From an uncultured Clostridia bacterium (GTDB taxonomy: Bacteria; Bacillota; Clostridia; TANB77; CAG-508), in contig CAKOVG010000015.1 in the NCBI GenBank assembly GCA_934121875.1, positions 1-25,478 on the forward strand: a stretch of DNA of 25,478 nt, read 5' to 3'. Position 1 is the first letter of the stretch. Every line of letters begins with the position of its first letter. The position numbers were made by a program, and so were the translations under genes. Of this stretch, positions 1 through 7,437 are shown piece after piece. Under the pieces are notes generated by a model, which had not been told where the DNA came from, did not search any database, and saw nothing but the letters and a program-made list of their open reading frames with translations.

Positions 1-119
1 CTTTTTATTATTAGGCATATAATTCCTATTAAAAATATTATATCTACTATGTTAATATTAAATATTGCTACATCATTGGGTAATGGATAAATACTGTCTG
101 ATTTTATTGTTGGTAACAT
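1..119 (-). CDS. N-terminal end of an unknown membrane protein (partial)
   Basis: An open frame starts with ATG at 119 and runs off the window edge, giving 39 residues. A GGAG ribosome binding site lies about 10 nt upstream (around 130-133). The peptide starts MLPTIKSDSIYPLP and then becomes strongly hydrophobic (VDIIFLIGIICLII), which suggests a short outside segment followed by a first membrane helix. It lies 56 nt downstream of queH on the same strand and may be the next gene of that run. A small hairpin (160-165 with 172-177) overlaps the queH stop. I do not recognise the family from so short a piece. Confidence 0.5.
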   Translation of the reverse strand, partial: MLPTIKSDSIYPLPNDVAIFNINIVDIIFLIGIICLIIK

Positions 120-175
120 ATACTTTGTTCTCCTATTACTACTAATAAATACATATTAAAGTAAGCGATAACTTA

Positions 176-1222
176 CTATTTATCTTTAACTTTTTTCTTT
201 AATTCTTTTGAATAATATATTAAATCAGTACAAATTAAATCTCCATCTTTAATTTCTTCATTGTAATTATCTATAAAGAAATTTTTAATTGTTTTTTCGT
301 ATTTATCAAATCCCTGCTTAACATAGAAAGGAATATTATTCTCTGTTGTTCCTACCAACATTCTGTCATATTTTTGTTTATAATTACCACATAATGATTT
401 TAAAAGTGTTTTTGCATAACCTTTATTTCTATAACTTTCTTTCGTAACTATATTCTTTAACTCTAATGTTTTTCTAGAAATAGGCAAAATAACTGCAATA
501 GAAATTAGCTTATCTTCTTTTTTTAATGCATATACATCAGAATCGTTCAAATACTTATGTATCATGTCTTTTGAAGGATCTGCCTCTAAAAGTAAATCAA
601 TATAATCTTCTTTATTTTCTATTTTTTTAACTTGCATTCTAGGTTCTCTTGGTATTTCGTAACCATTGGAAATACTAGGTTTCGTGGCATTGCGGTTATA
701 ATATCTCATCTCCTCTGAAAATATGCATCCACAGTATTTTTGCATATATAGGCCTAGTTCACGTGCTTTAGCTTGTCCTTCTCTGAAGCCAACTCTAAAG
801 TCTCTATATAAAAAGTTTAATTCATATTTTTTAGCAATTTCTTCTACTATTTGTTTTAGTTCTTCATGTTTTTGATATGGACTTACAAATAGTGTTGTGG
901 TTATTGTGTCAAATCCATGCTCTTTTGCATATTTAGCTGTTTGTTCTAGTCTAACCCTATAGCAATAATCTGTACACCTTGTTTTTAGGTTTTTTATTAC
1001 ATTTTCACAAAATTTATCTAATCCGTATTCTTCTTCAAATATTGCTTGTACTCCTATACTTTGTGTATATTCTTTTAAACAATCTCTTCTAGCTTTATAT
1101 TCCATATATGGATGTATGTTTGGGTTATACCAGTAAATGGTTGGTTCTATTCCTTCTTTTCTTAAACTGTTTATGCAATATACACTACATGGTGCACAGC
1201 AAGTGTGCATTAAAAGTTTCAT
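176..1222 (-). CDS. queH: Epoxyqueuosine reductase QueH fused to a GNAT acetyltransferase domain
   Basis: Residues 1 to about 185 are a QueH (formerly DUF208) protein, which reduces epoxyqueuosine to queuosine in the wobble base of tRNAs with GUN anticodons. The family's metal-binding cysteines are visible: CCAPC at 8-12, C83 and C87, and the CGC pair at 164 and 166. Residues of about 198-345 form a second domain with the pattern of a GNAT N-acetyltransferase: a beta strand ending LKNIVTKESY, then the acetyl-CoA loop RNKGYA at 265-270 and a late NNIPFYVKQGF strand-helix. QueH alone is usually about 180-220 residues, so this 348-residue protein is a fusion. It starts 2 nt after the stop of the upstream membrane protein, so it is probably translated from the ruvB transcript. 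The QueH half is certain, the GNAT half likely; its acceptor is unknown. Confidence 0.92.
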   Translation of the reverse strand: MKLLMHTCCAPCSVYCINSLRKEGIEPTIYWYNPNIHPYMEYKARRDCLKEYTQSIGVQAIFEEEYGLDKFCENVIKNLKTRCTDYCYRVRLEQTAKYAKEHGFDTITTTLFVSPYQKHEELKQIVEEIAKKYELNFLYRDFRVGFREGQAKARELGLYMQKYCGCIFSEEMRYYNRNATKPSISNGYEIPREPRMQVKKIENKEDYIDLLLEADPSKDMIHKYLNDSDVYALKKEDKLISIAVILPISRKTLELKNIVTKESYRNKGYAKTLLKSLCGNYKQKYDRMLVGTTENNIPFYVKQGFDKYEKTIKNFFIDNYNEEIKDGDLICTDLIYYSKELKKKVKDK

Positions 1223-1224
1223 TG

Positions 1225-2886
1225 TTATATCCTTTCTAGTTTGTATATATATAAGTTATTAAAAGTATTTACTTTTTCATATTTTACATCAATATTATAA
1301 TGTTCTTTTATAAATTTTATTATGTTTTCAATATAATTATTGTATCTTTTACCAGACCATGTTACATTTCCATCTATTAAATATACATTTTCTTTTAGTA
1401 AATCTAAAAATGTTCCTTTCAAATTATATCTTGCTTTAAAATCATAATAATTTTGAGTATACATGTCCCATCCACCCATTACTCTTAAATTTGAAAATGC
1501 TGCTTGTGGTGGCATTTCATATACTGAGTAAGCTAAATATCTATATTGTAGAGATGGAACTGTGTATAGATACACATTCTCTTTATGTGAATTTGTGTAT
1601 TCAATTAGTTGTTTATAATTTGAATAATAGTTTATGTTATATCCATAGTTATATTTTGTTTCTGAAATGTTAACACCTATTATTGATATTAGTATTGTAG
1701 CTACTGCTATTATTTTCAAACTATATTTTTGAGTTTCTTCCAAATTCAAGTTATATATTATTAAAGCGGTTCCTAGTATGTATTCTGGAATTACAACTCT
1801 TAGCATACTTCTGTTTAATACTATAAACAAGATATTAACTGCCATAGTAGTTAATGCTATTAATATATTTAGATTTCTATTTTTTGAATTTAATATGCTA
1901 ATTATTGTGATACTAAAGAACATTATTGTTATAATTGTATTTGTATTGACTAAATTATCTTTAAAATTTGTAGCTATTTTATCTAATTCTAAGTTTAAAT
2001 TATAATAGTTTCCTTGTTGTTTTTTGTAGTTTATGATTTCTTGTAAGTTTTGTTTGTTATATACATTTTCATCTCCTGTATTAAATGTATAAAACAAATA
2101 ATGGTCATTTTTGCTCCAGCCAATTTTATCGAATATTTCTTTATTTGTTGAATATTGTGTGTATGATAAATCATGTAGTTGAGCTCTTATATCATTATAT
2201 TCCATATATTCTTTGTATACGTCGCTTGAATATGCTATTATGTTTGAAATATATATAATTATTGTAACTAATATAAATATTGCATATTGTTTTATTAAGT
2301 CAATGGTTTGCTTTTTGAATTTGTATTTTACTAAGAAATATAACAAGTATACTCCCATAAATGGTGCAATTATTAGTAAAGACTGCATTCTTGTCATTAT
2401 TCCTATTACATATAAAACTGTTGATAAAATAGTCCATTTTTTACTTTTATTTTCAATATTATCTATTGTTATAAAAAATGCTGTTAAAATTAATAAAGCT
2501 GCTACTGATGTGTATTGTATTAATAATAAAAGTGCTGTATAAAATATACTTGCAAATATAGTATATATTAATATTGATAGTGGTGTTTTGTGCTTTTTCA
2601 GAATTATATATCCAATTATTGTAAAGCATATAAATTGTGATAATAATAAAAATATGCTATGCCAATTTATTTGTGAAGCTATTTTAAAAAATAGACCTAT
2701 TAATATACAAAGTATTGGGTGTATATATACTCCATGAAAATTGTATGTTCCATCTAAGCCTGAATATAAATTGTAGATTATAAAGTCATCTACTTGTTCA
2801 TATTTTATGTTGAAAAATATATTTGTTATAGAAAATATTAGTAAATTTATTACTATTACTAATACTAAAATATCACTTTTCTTCAT
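1225..2886 (-). CDS. Polytopic membrane protein, GT-C glycosyltransferase-like
   Basis: This 553-residue protein has about 10-12 hydrophobic helices over residues 5-410 and a soluble C-terminal part of roughly 130 residues. The first helix is followed by a loop with an acidic pair (YEQVDDF, D33-D34). That layout is typical of GT-C enzymes of the ArnT/PMT/GT39 type, which use polyprenyl-phosphate sugars outside the membrane. The C-terminal part (VYLYTVPSLQYRYLAYSVYE and onward) looks like the extracytoplasmic domain of such enzymes. The ATG at 2886 lies 14 nt inside the end of ruvB, so the two genes are translationally coupled, and queH follows after 2 nt. No specific substrate can be assigned; a polymerase or flippase-like role is an alternative. 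The pairing with ruvB looks like a local gene arrangement, not a functional link. Confidence 0.6.
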   Translation of the reverse strand: MKKSDILVLVIVINLLIFSITNIFFNIKYEQVDDFIIYNLYSGLDGTYNFHGVYIHPILCILIGLFFKIASQINWHSIFLLLSQFICFTIIGYIILKKHKTPLSILIYTIFASIFYTALLLLIQYTSVAALLILTAFFITIDNIENKSKKWTILSTVLYVIGIMTRMQSLLIIAPFMGVYLLYFLVKYKFKKQTIDLIKQYAIFILVTIIIYISNIIAYSSDVYKEYMEYNDIRAQLHDLSYTQYSTNKEIFDKIGWSKNDHYLFYTFNTGDENVYNKQNLQEIINYKKQQGNYYNLNLELDKIATNFKDNLVNTNTIITIMFFSITIISILNSKNRNLNILIALTTMAVNILFIVLNRSMLRVVIPEYILGTALIIYNLNLEETQKYSLKIIAVATILISIIGVNISETKYNYGYNINYYSNYKQLIEYTNSHKENVYLYTVPSLQYRYLAYSVYEMPPQAAFSNLRVMGGWDMYTQNYYDFKARYNLKGTFLDLLKENVYLIDGNVTWSGKRYNNYIENIIKFIKEHYNIDVKYEKVNTFNNLYIYKLERI

Positions 2887-3880
2887 ATGGTACTCCTATG
2901 TGTTTATATGCTGTTGGCATTGGTATTCTGCCTCTTGCAGTTCTTGCTATAAAACCTATTTGTATTAAATATGGTTCATATACATCTTCTACTGTTTCTG
3001 GCTCTTCTCCAATTGTTGTTGCAATTGTGTCAATTCCTATTGCTCTTCCATTGTATTTTATAATCATTGTTTCTAATATTTTTCTATCTATATCATCTAA
3101 GCCCATTTCGTCTATTTCTAATTTTAAAAGTGCTGTTTTTGCTATTTTTAATGTTATATCTCCATTACCTAATACTGCAGCATAGTCTCTTACTCTTCTT
3201 AGTAGTCTGTTTGCTATTCTTGGTGTTCCTCTTGAGCGTCTGGCTATTTCTATTGCTGCTTCTTCATCTATTTGTAGGTTTAGTATGTTTGCTGACCTTT
3301 TTACTATTGTTGTTAAGTCTTTGGTTTCATACAATTCTAAGTGATGTATAATTCCAAATCTATCTCTTAATGGTGTTGCTAGTGCTCCGGCTCTGGTTGT
3401 TGCACCTATTAGTGTAAATTTTGGCAAATCAAGCCTAATAGATCTAGCACTTGGTCCTTTGCCTATCATAATATCTAATGTATAGTCTTCTAGTGCTGGA
3501 TATAGTATTTCTTCTACACTTTTGTTTAGTCTATGTATTTCGTCTATAAATAAAACATCAAACTCTGAAAGGTTAGTTAATAATGCTGCTAAATCTCCTG
3601 GCTTTTCTATTGCTGGGCCAGATGTTATTTTTATATTTGAGTTCATTTCATTTGATATTATGTTTGCAAGTGTAGTTTTTCCTAAGCCTGGAGGTCCATA
3701 TAATAAAACATGATCAAGAGGCTCGCCTCTTTTTTTGGCAGCCTCTATGTATATTTTCATATTATTTTTTACTTTGTCTTGTCCAATGTATTCGTCTAAA
3801 GTTTTTGGTCTTAACGAGTTTTCTACTCTTTCTTCTTGTATGTCTTCTAATTCCGGACTTATTAGTCTTTCATCTTCCAT
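2873..3880 (-). CDS. ruvB: Holliday junction branch migration ATPase RuvB
   Basis: RuvB is the hexameric AAA+ motor that, with RuvA, drives branch migration of Holliday junctions for RuvC to resolve. The 335-residue protein has the usual length. The Walker A motif GPPGLGKTT is at 62-70, Walker B with DEIHR at 113-117, sensor 1 in IGATTRAGAL near 158-167, and the LRDRFG arginine-finger segment at 171-176. The C-terminal winged helix ends in the family's RTARGRIPMPTAYKHIG. An AAGGAGAG ribosome binding site lies just upstream of the ATG. ruvA, often next to ruvB, is not found upstream; a 427-nt region without a normal gene lies there instead. The last 14 nt overlap the next gene. Confidence 0.98.
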   Translation of the reverse strand: MEDERLISPELEDIQEERVENSLRPKTLDEYIGQDKVKNNMKIYIEAAKKRGEPLDHVLLYGPPGLGKTTLANIISNEMNSNIKITSGPAIEKPGDLAALLTNLSEFDVLFIDEIHRLNKSVEEILYPALEDYTLDIMIGKGPSARSIRLDLPKFTLIGATTRAGALATPLRDRFGIIHHLELYETKDLTTIVKRSANILNLQIDEEAAIEIARRSRGTPRIANRLLRRVRDYAAVLGNGDITLKIAKTALLKLEIDEMGLDDIDRKILETMIIKYNGRAIGIDTIATTIGEEPETVEDVYEPYLIQIGFIARTARGRIPMPTAYKHIGVPYEEK

Positions 3881-3929
3881 CTTGCTCTCCTTGATTTATT
3901 ATATAATTTATTGTTTTTTGTTATATCTC

Positions 3930-3959
3930 TTGACTTTATTATTATAATTAGAGTATAAT
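3930..3959 (+). promoter_or_regulatory. Sigma-A-type promoter for a short plus-strand RNA
   Basis: TTGACT (3930-3935) and TATAAT (3954-3959) are separated by 18 nt, close to the vegetative consensus. Transcription would begin near 3966 and run away from ruvB. No protein gene lies downstream on this strand before a strong terminator at 4012-4057, so the product would be a short RNA. Confidence 0.7.
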
Positions 3960-3965
3960 AAAAAT

Positions 3966-4057
3966 AGGAAATGACAATTCCGTTAGATACGGTTTTGCCG
4001 ATATAAATGTTAAATAAACCATTCAGCTCGGTCAAAAGTAGAATGGTTTATTTTTTT
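3966..4057 (+). ncRNA. Putative small antisense RNA (about 90 nt)
   Basis: A near-consensus promoter (3930-3959) and an intrinsic terminator (stem 4012-4024 with 4041-4053, then a T run) define a transcript of about 90 nt with no useful reading frame. Its 5' part has a small hairpin (CCGT at 3980-3983 with ACGG at 3989-3992). Its 3' half lies opposite the 3' end of the small frame-disrupted ORF at 4056-4174, so it could pair with the end of that mRNA. This matches type I antitoxins that overlap the toxin mRNA 3' end, such as RatA or SR4. Expression is inferred, not shown. Confidence 0.5.
4012..4057. terminator. Bidirectional intrinsic terminator
   Basis: A perfect 13-bp stem (4012-4024 with 4041-4053) with a 16-nt loop is followed on the plus strand by a run of T to 4057. 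Read on the minus strand the stem is the same but the following tract (TTTAACATTTATAT) is weaker, so minus-strand transcripts may partly read through. Confidence 0.8.
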
Positions 4058-4174
4058 ATTTATGTAGTTGCTTATCTACCCAGTTCTTATACAGAACTGC
4101 TGTCAAGGCAACATTTAATGTTAAAGATAATATTAAAATTATTATAAAAATAGTATTACTTTAACCATAAACAT
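4056..4174 (-). pseudogene. Frame-disrupted small one-TM protein, type I toxin-like
   Basis: A strong ribosome binding site (AGGAGAGG) precedes ATG at 4174. The zero frame stops after 10 codons (TAA at 4144-4142). One extra T in the T5 run just before that stop, or a -1 shift there, opens a 39-residue peptide: MFMVKVIL, then a hydrophobic stretch of about 24 residues, then a polar basic tail YKNWVDKQLHK ending with TAA at 4058-4056. One membrane helix plus a charged tail is the usual form of type I toxins (Fst, TxpA and BsrG types). The 5' leader holds CCACC near 4204-4209 that can pair with GGTGG at the start site and so hide it. I do not recognise the exact family. The broken frame may be real decay, a sequencing indel in a homopolymer, or frameshifting. 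Confidence 0.45.
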
Positions 4175-4249
4175 CACCACCTCTCCTACGAAGACTCGTA
4201 TAAATTGGTGGCAAAACCGTTCCACTAATTATCAATTTCCTATGTAATT

Positions 4250-4278
4250 ATTTTACAATATTCTTTAAAATATGTCTA
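4250..4278 (-). promoter_or_regulatory. Promoter for the small one-TM ORF
   Basis: On the minus strand TAGACA (4278-4273) and TAAAAT (4255-4250) are 17 nt apart, each one base off consensus. The transcript would start near 4243, exactly where the inverted repeat begins, leaving a leader of about 70 nt before the ATG at 4174. Confidence 0.6.
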
Positions 4279-4307
4279 TAGTATTATCAAACATTTATAA
4301 TTTTTCA

Positions 4308-5433
4308 TTATTTATCAGTTCTAATATGTGTCTCATCTATTGTCTCAAAATCATCCTGTTTTACTCTAAAAATATCTTTGTATCCAATTGCTATAATTGC
4401 AATTACTAAAAGTGCAAATGATAATGCTTTCCAAATTCCACTTTCTAATAGTATAATTGCAAACATTCCTAATGTTGCTGTAAGTCCATATAAAATTAGA
4501 ACTGCTTGTTTTTGCGTGTATCCTCTTTTCATTAATCTATGATGTAAATGTCCTTTATCTGCTTTGAATACAGCTTTTATTGATTTACCTTTTATTATTC
4601 TCCTTATTATTGCAAAAATTGTATCAAATATTGGAAGGCCTAACACTATAATTGGTGCTATAAGTACTAATGCTGTATATGTTTTGGCAACTCCTAGTAT
4701 TGATATTACTGCAAGTGAAAATCCTAAAAAGTTTGAGCCTACATCTCCTATAAATGTTCTAGCAGGACTAAAGTTAAATGGTAAAAATCCTACTATTGAT
4801 CCAGCTAATGCAGTAATTAATAGTATTGATATTAGTGGTGATGATGGTGTTAATAAAAAGATTATTAGTAATGAAACACATGATATTAGTGTTATTCCTG
4901 ATGATAAACCATCTAATCCGTCTATTAAGTTTATAGCATTTGTTATTCCTACAATCCAGCAAACTGTAATAATATACGAAAACCAATCATAGAAAAATAT
5001 TTTGTTGTCTATAAAAGGCAAGTTAATATTTTCTATTCTTATTCCACATGCAGCCACAATTATCGCTGCTATAACTTGTGCAATTAGCTTAACCCAACTT
5101 GGTATACCTTTTGAATCGTCTATAAAGCAGGTTATTCCTAATATTACAATTCCTATTAAAAAACCTACTAGTTTTAGCCAATAATTATTATCTTCATCAA
5201 ATATGTTTATTGACCCTTCTAAACTCATTACAATTAACAGATATATTGTAGATACTATAAATCCACAAATAACTGCTATTCCTCCGTAATCTTGGCATTG
5301 GTTTTTTATTTACTCTTCTATCATTTGGTACATCTATTGCTCCAACTTTTTTTGCTAGTCTCATGGTGTATGGTGTTAATACAAATGCAGTAATAAACGC
5401 TAGCAAAAATGCAATTGCTATATCTCCCCACAT
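4308..5433 (-). pseudogene. tagO: Undecaprenyl-phosphate GlcNAc-1-phosphate transferase TagO/WecA, frameshifted
   Basis: The family moves GlcNAc-1-phosphate from UDP-GlcNAc to undecaprenyl phosphate at the inner membrane face, the first step of wall teichoic acid synthesis. The gene begins at ATG 5433 with an excellent AAAGGAGG site, but its frame ends at 5197 after 78 codons. The rest of the protein is in another frame (to 4308). Removing one C at 5286 joins the frames and gives a normal protein of about 374 residues reading MPRLGGIAV at the joint. The C-terminal part carries all polyprenyl-phosphate transferase marks: NLIDGLDGLSSG, ARTFIGDVGSNFLG and HLHHRLMKRG, with about ten membrane helices. 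The internal ATG at 5228 has no ribosome binding site. It follows rpiA after 19 nt. A sequencing or assembly error is the simplest explanation; a true mutation is possible, because tagO is dispensable in some species. Confidence 0.88.
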
Positions 5434-5452
5434 AGCTTGTCCTCCTTTTTGC

Positions 5453-6148
5453 TTAGTGTATTACTTCTATTGGATATTCCATAAATAATCCACTTTCAAT
5501 AACACCAGTAATAGATTTTATATCTTCTTCTAGTGTATCATATATCTCTACAAATTTTGTATCTAATATAACATTATTGTTTTCTGTAAATACTGGTCCG
5601 TCCTTTTTTTCAGCTTTTCTTAATACTGCTTCTGTTGCGCCTAAGTCTAATAGTGCTTCTTTAACACTATTAACTGCTTCTGGGTAAACCTCAATTGGAA
5701 TTGGCATTACTTTATTTAATTCATCAACTAACTTTGAATCGTCTATTAAAATATATGTAATTCCTGCATTTACTATATTTAGTTTTTCTTTGAATAAAGC
5801 TGCTCCTCTACCTTTTATAATCCAATTGTTATTTTTATCTACTTCATCTGCTCCGTCAAAAGCCCAGTCTGGTCTCTTTTCTAATATACTTGCTGTTGGA
5901 ATATTTAAACTATAGCATAGTGCCTTCATTTCATACGAAGTAGGTATTGCAGTAATTTGTAATTTTTCTTCTTCAATTCTTTTTGCTATTTCTTTTATAG
6001 CTAAATGTGATGTAGAACCTGAACCAAAGCCTATTATATCTCCATTTTTTACTTTTTGAGCTATTTCTTTTGCTATTTTTTCTTTTTGCTCTTGGTTTGA
6101 TATATTAGTTGGCTCAATTTCTTTTAAATTCCCATTTATCCATTCCAT
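5453..6148 (-). CDS. rpiA: Ribose-5-phosphate isomerase A
   Basis: RpiA interconverts ribose-5-phosphate and ribulose-5-phosphate in the pentose phosphate pathway. Family motifs are clear: GFGSGSTSHLA (phosphate loop), DGADEVD, IKGRGAALFKEK with the catalytic acid and lysine region, and YILIDDSKLV. An earlier in-frame ATG exists at 6178, but it has no ribosome binding site. The ATG at 6148 has AAAGGA 10 nt upstream, so I prefer a 231-residue product. The gene sits between tyrS and tagO in the wall teichoic acid run. Its product ribulose-5-P is the substrate of TarJ encoded upstream, so the placement may be meaningful. Confidence 0.95.
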   Translation of the reverse strand: MEWINGNLKEIEPTNISNQEQKEKIAKEIAQKVKNGDIIGFGSGSTSHLAIKEIAKRIEEEKLQITAIPTSYEMKALCYSLNIPTASILEKRPDWAFDGADEVDKNNNWIIKGRGAALFKEKLNIVNAGITYILIDDSKLVDELNKVMPIPIEVYPEAVNSVKEALLDLGATEAVLRKAEKKDGPVFTENNNVILDTKFVEIYDTLEEDIKSITGVIESGLFMEYPIEVIH

Positions 6149-6197
6149 ATTTACTATTTTTCCTTTCTTTAGATACATTGTTGTCTAAAAATAATTT

Positions 6198-7424
6198 TTA
6201 TTTTGCTTTTCCAATGTAGTAATTTTTCTTACCTCTTCTTACAACTATGTATGTGTTTTCAATAAACATGCTTTGATCAATTGTTTTTTCTATGTCTGTT
6301 ATTTTTTCTCCATTTATAGAAATTGCACCTGATGAAATAAATTCTCTTGCTTCTCTTTTGCTTGATGCTATTCCAATATTTATAACAAAGTCAACAATGT
6401 TTGTATTTAGTTCGACTTCTTTAACTTCTTGTCCTTTAAATAAATCCTCAATATCTCTTTTTGATAAGTCATTGAATTTATTATTAAATAGGTGGTCTGC
6501 TAAATTTACTGCTTTTTCATATTCTTCTTTTCCATGTAAGAAAGTGATTATTTCTCTTGCTAAAGCTTTGTGTGCTTCTCTTAATTCTGGATGTGCATTG
6601 TTTTTTTCTTGTAGTTCCTCAATTTCTTCTTTTGATAAAAATGTATAAATTTTTAAGTAGTCTATAACCATTGAATCTTCTACATTTACAAAGAATTGGT
6701 ATAACTGGTAACTTGATGTTTTTTCTTTATCTAACCATAAAGCATTTCCTTCACTTTTTCCAAATTTATTTCCTTGTGAATCTGTTACAAGTGGCATTGT
6801 AAATCCATATACTTCATCACCTGTAGATTTTCTTATTAAGTCTATTCCTGCTGTGATATTGCCCCATTGATCTGAACCAGCACATTGTAAATTAACATTG
6901 TTATGTTCATGTAGGTATTTAAAATCTAAAGCTTGTAGTATCATATATGAAAATTCTGTATATGTAATTCCAGCGTCTAGTCTTCTTCTTACTATGTCTT
7001 TATCAAGCATATAATTTACGTTAAAAAATTTGCCATAATCTCTTAAAAAGTCTAATATATTTATATCTTTAATCCAGTCATAGTTATTTACAACATCAAA
7101 TCCAAATAATTTTTGTACTTGATTTTTAATTCCCTCGAAGTTTTTATTGACTGCTTCTTTTGAAATCATTGCTCTTTCTTTTGTTGGTCTTGGATCTCCT
7201 ATTAGCCCTGTTCCTCCACCTACTAATAAGTATGGGTGATGTCCTGCATTTTTTAATCTTTTTGAAATTAAAAAGCTTGATAAATGTCCAACGTGTAAGC
7301 TATCTGCTGTTGGATCTGTTCCTATGTAAAAAGACATTCCTCCTTTATTCAATTTTTCTTCTAGTTCTGGGCTTGATATGTCTTTTATAAGCCCTCTCCA
7401 CTTTAAATCTTCAAAAACTGTCAT
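6198..7424 (-). CDS. tyrS: Tyrosyl-tRNA synthetase
   Basis: This class I synthetase charges tRNA-Tyr. The 408-residue length fits bacterial TyrRS. The HIGH-type motif is HVGH at 44-47, the tyrosine-binding region contains GSDQWGNI at 183-190, and the KMSKS-type loop is KFGKS at 220-224. The C-terminal 70 residues form an S4-like RNA-binding domain (SKREAREFISSGAISINGE). It starts 13 nt after the stop of the large teichoic acid gene and so has no room for the T-box leader often found before Firmicute tyrS; it would be transcribed from the cell-wall operon or from a promoter inside the preceding gene. Confidence 0.97.
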   Translation of the reverse strand: MTVFEDLKWRGLIKDISSPELEEKLNKGGMSFYIGTDPTADSLHVGHLSSFLISKRLKNAGHHPYLLVGGGTGLIGDPRPTKERAMISKEAVNKNFEGIKNQVQKLFGFDVVNNYDWIKDINILDFLRDYGKFFNVNYMLDKDIVRRRLDAGITYTEFSYMILQALDFKYLHEHNNVNLQCAGSDQWGNITAGIDLIRKSTGDEVYGFTMPLVTDSQGNKFGKSEGNALWLDKEKTSSYQLYQFFVNVEDSMVIDYLKIYTFLSKEEIEELQEKNNAHPELREAHKALAREIITFLHGKEEYEKAVNLADHLFNNKFNDLSKRDIEDLFKGQEVKEVELNTNIVDFVINIGIASSKREAREFISSGAISINGEKITDIEKTIDQSMFIENTYIVVRRGKKNYYIGKAK

Positions 7425-7437
7425 ATTGTTTTTCCCC

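Larger units (their letters stand above)
3964..4243. repeat. Imperfect 35-nt inverted repeat at the 5' ends of two convergent transcripts
   Basis: The plus strand at 3964-3999 and the minus strand at 4243-4210 both read ATAGGAAAT, then AATT, then ACGGTTTTGCC, with different bases in between. The similarity extends into the two -10 boxes just outside. Each repeat therefore forms the start of one of two facing transcripts. A minus-strand transcript running through the whole unit could fold its 5' and 3' ends together. Confidence 0.75.

Noticed and set aside
1223..1224. preQ1 riboswitch before queH
   Set aside because: queH starts 2 nt after the preceding gene, so there is no leader.
5197..5433. 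The short 78-codon frame as a separate small membrane protein
   Set aside because: It is the exact N-terminal part of TagO up to the extra base; residues after the joint have no meaning.
6149..6178. Longer start for rpiA at 6178
   Set aside because: No ribosome binding site there, while the ATG at 6148 has AAAGGA at a good distance.
7425..7437. T-box leader before tyrS
   Set aside because: Only 13 nt separate tyrS from the preceding gene.
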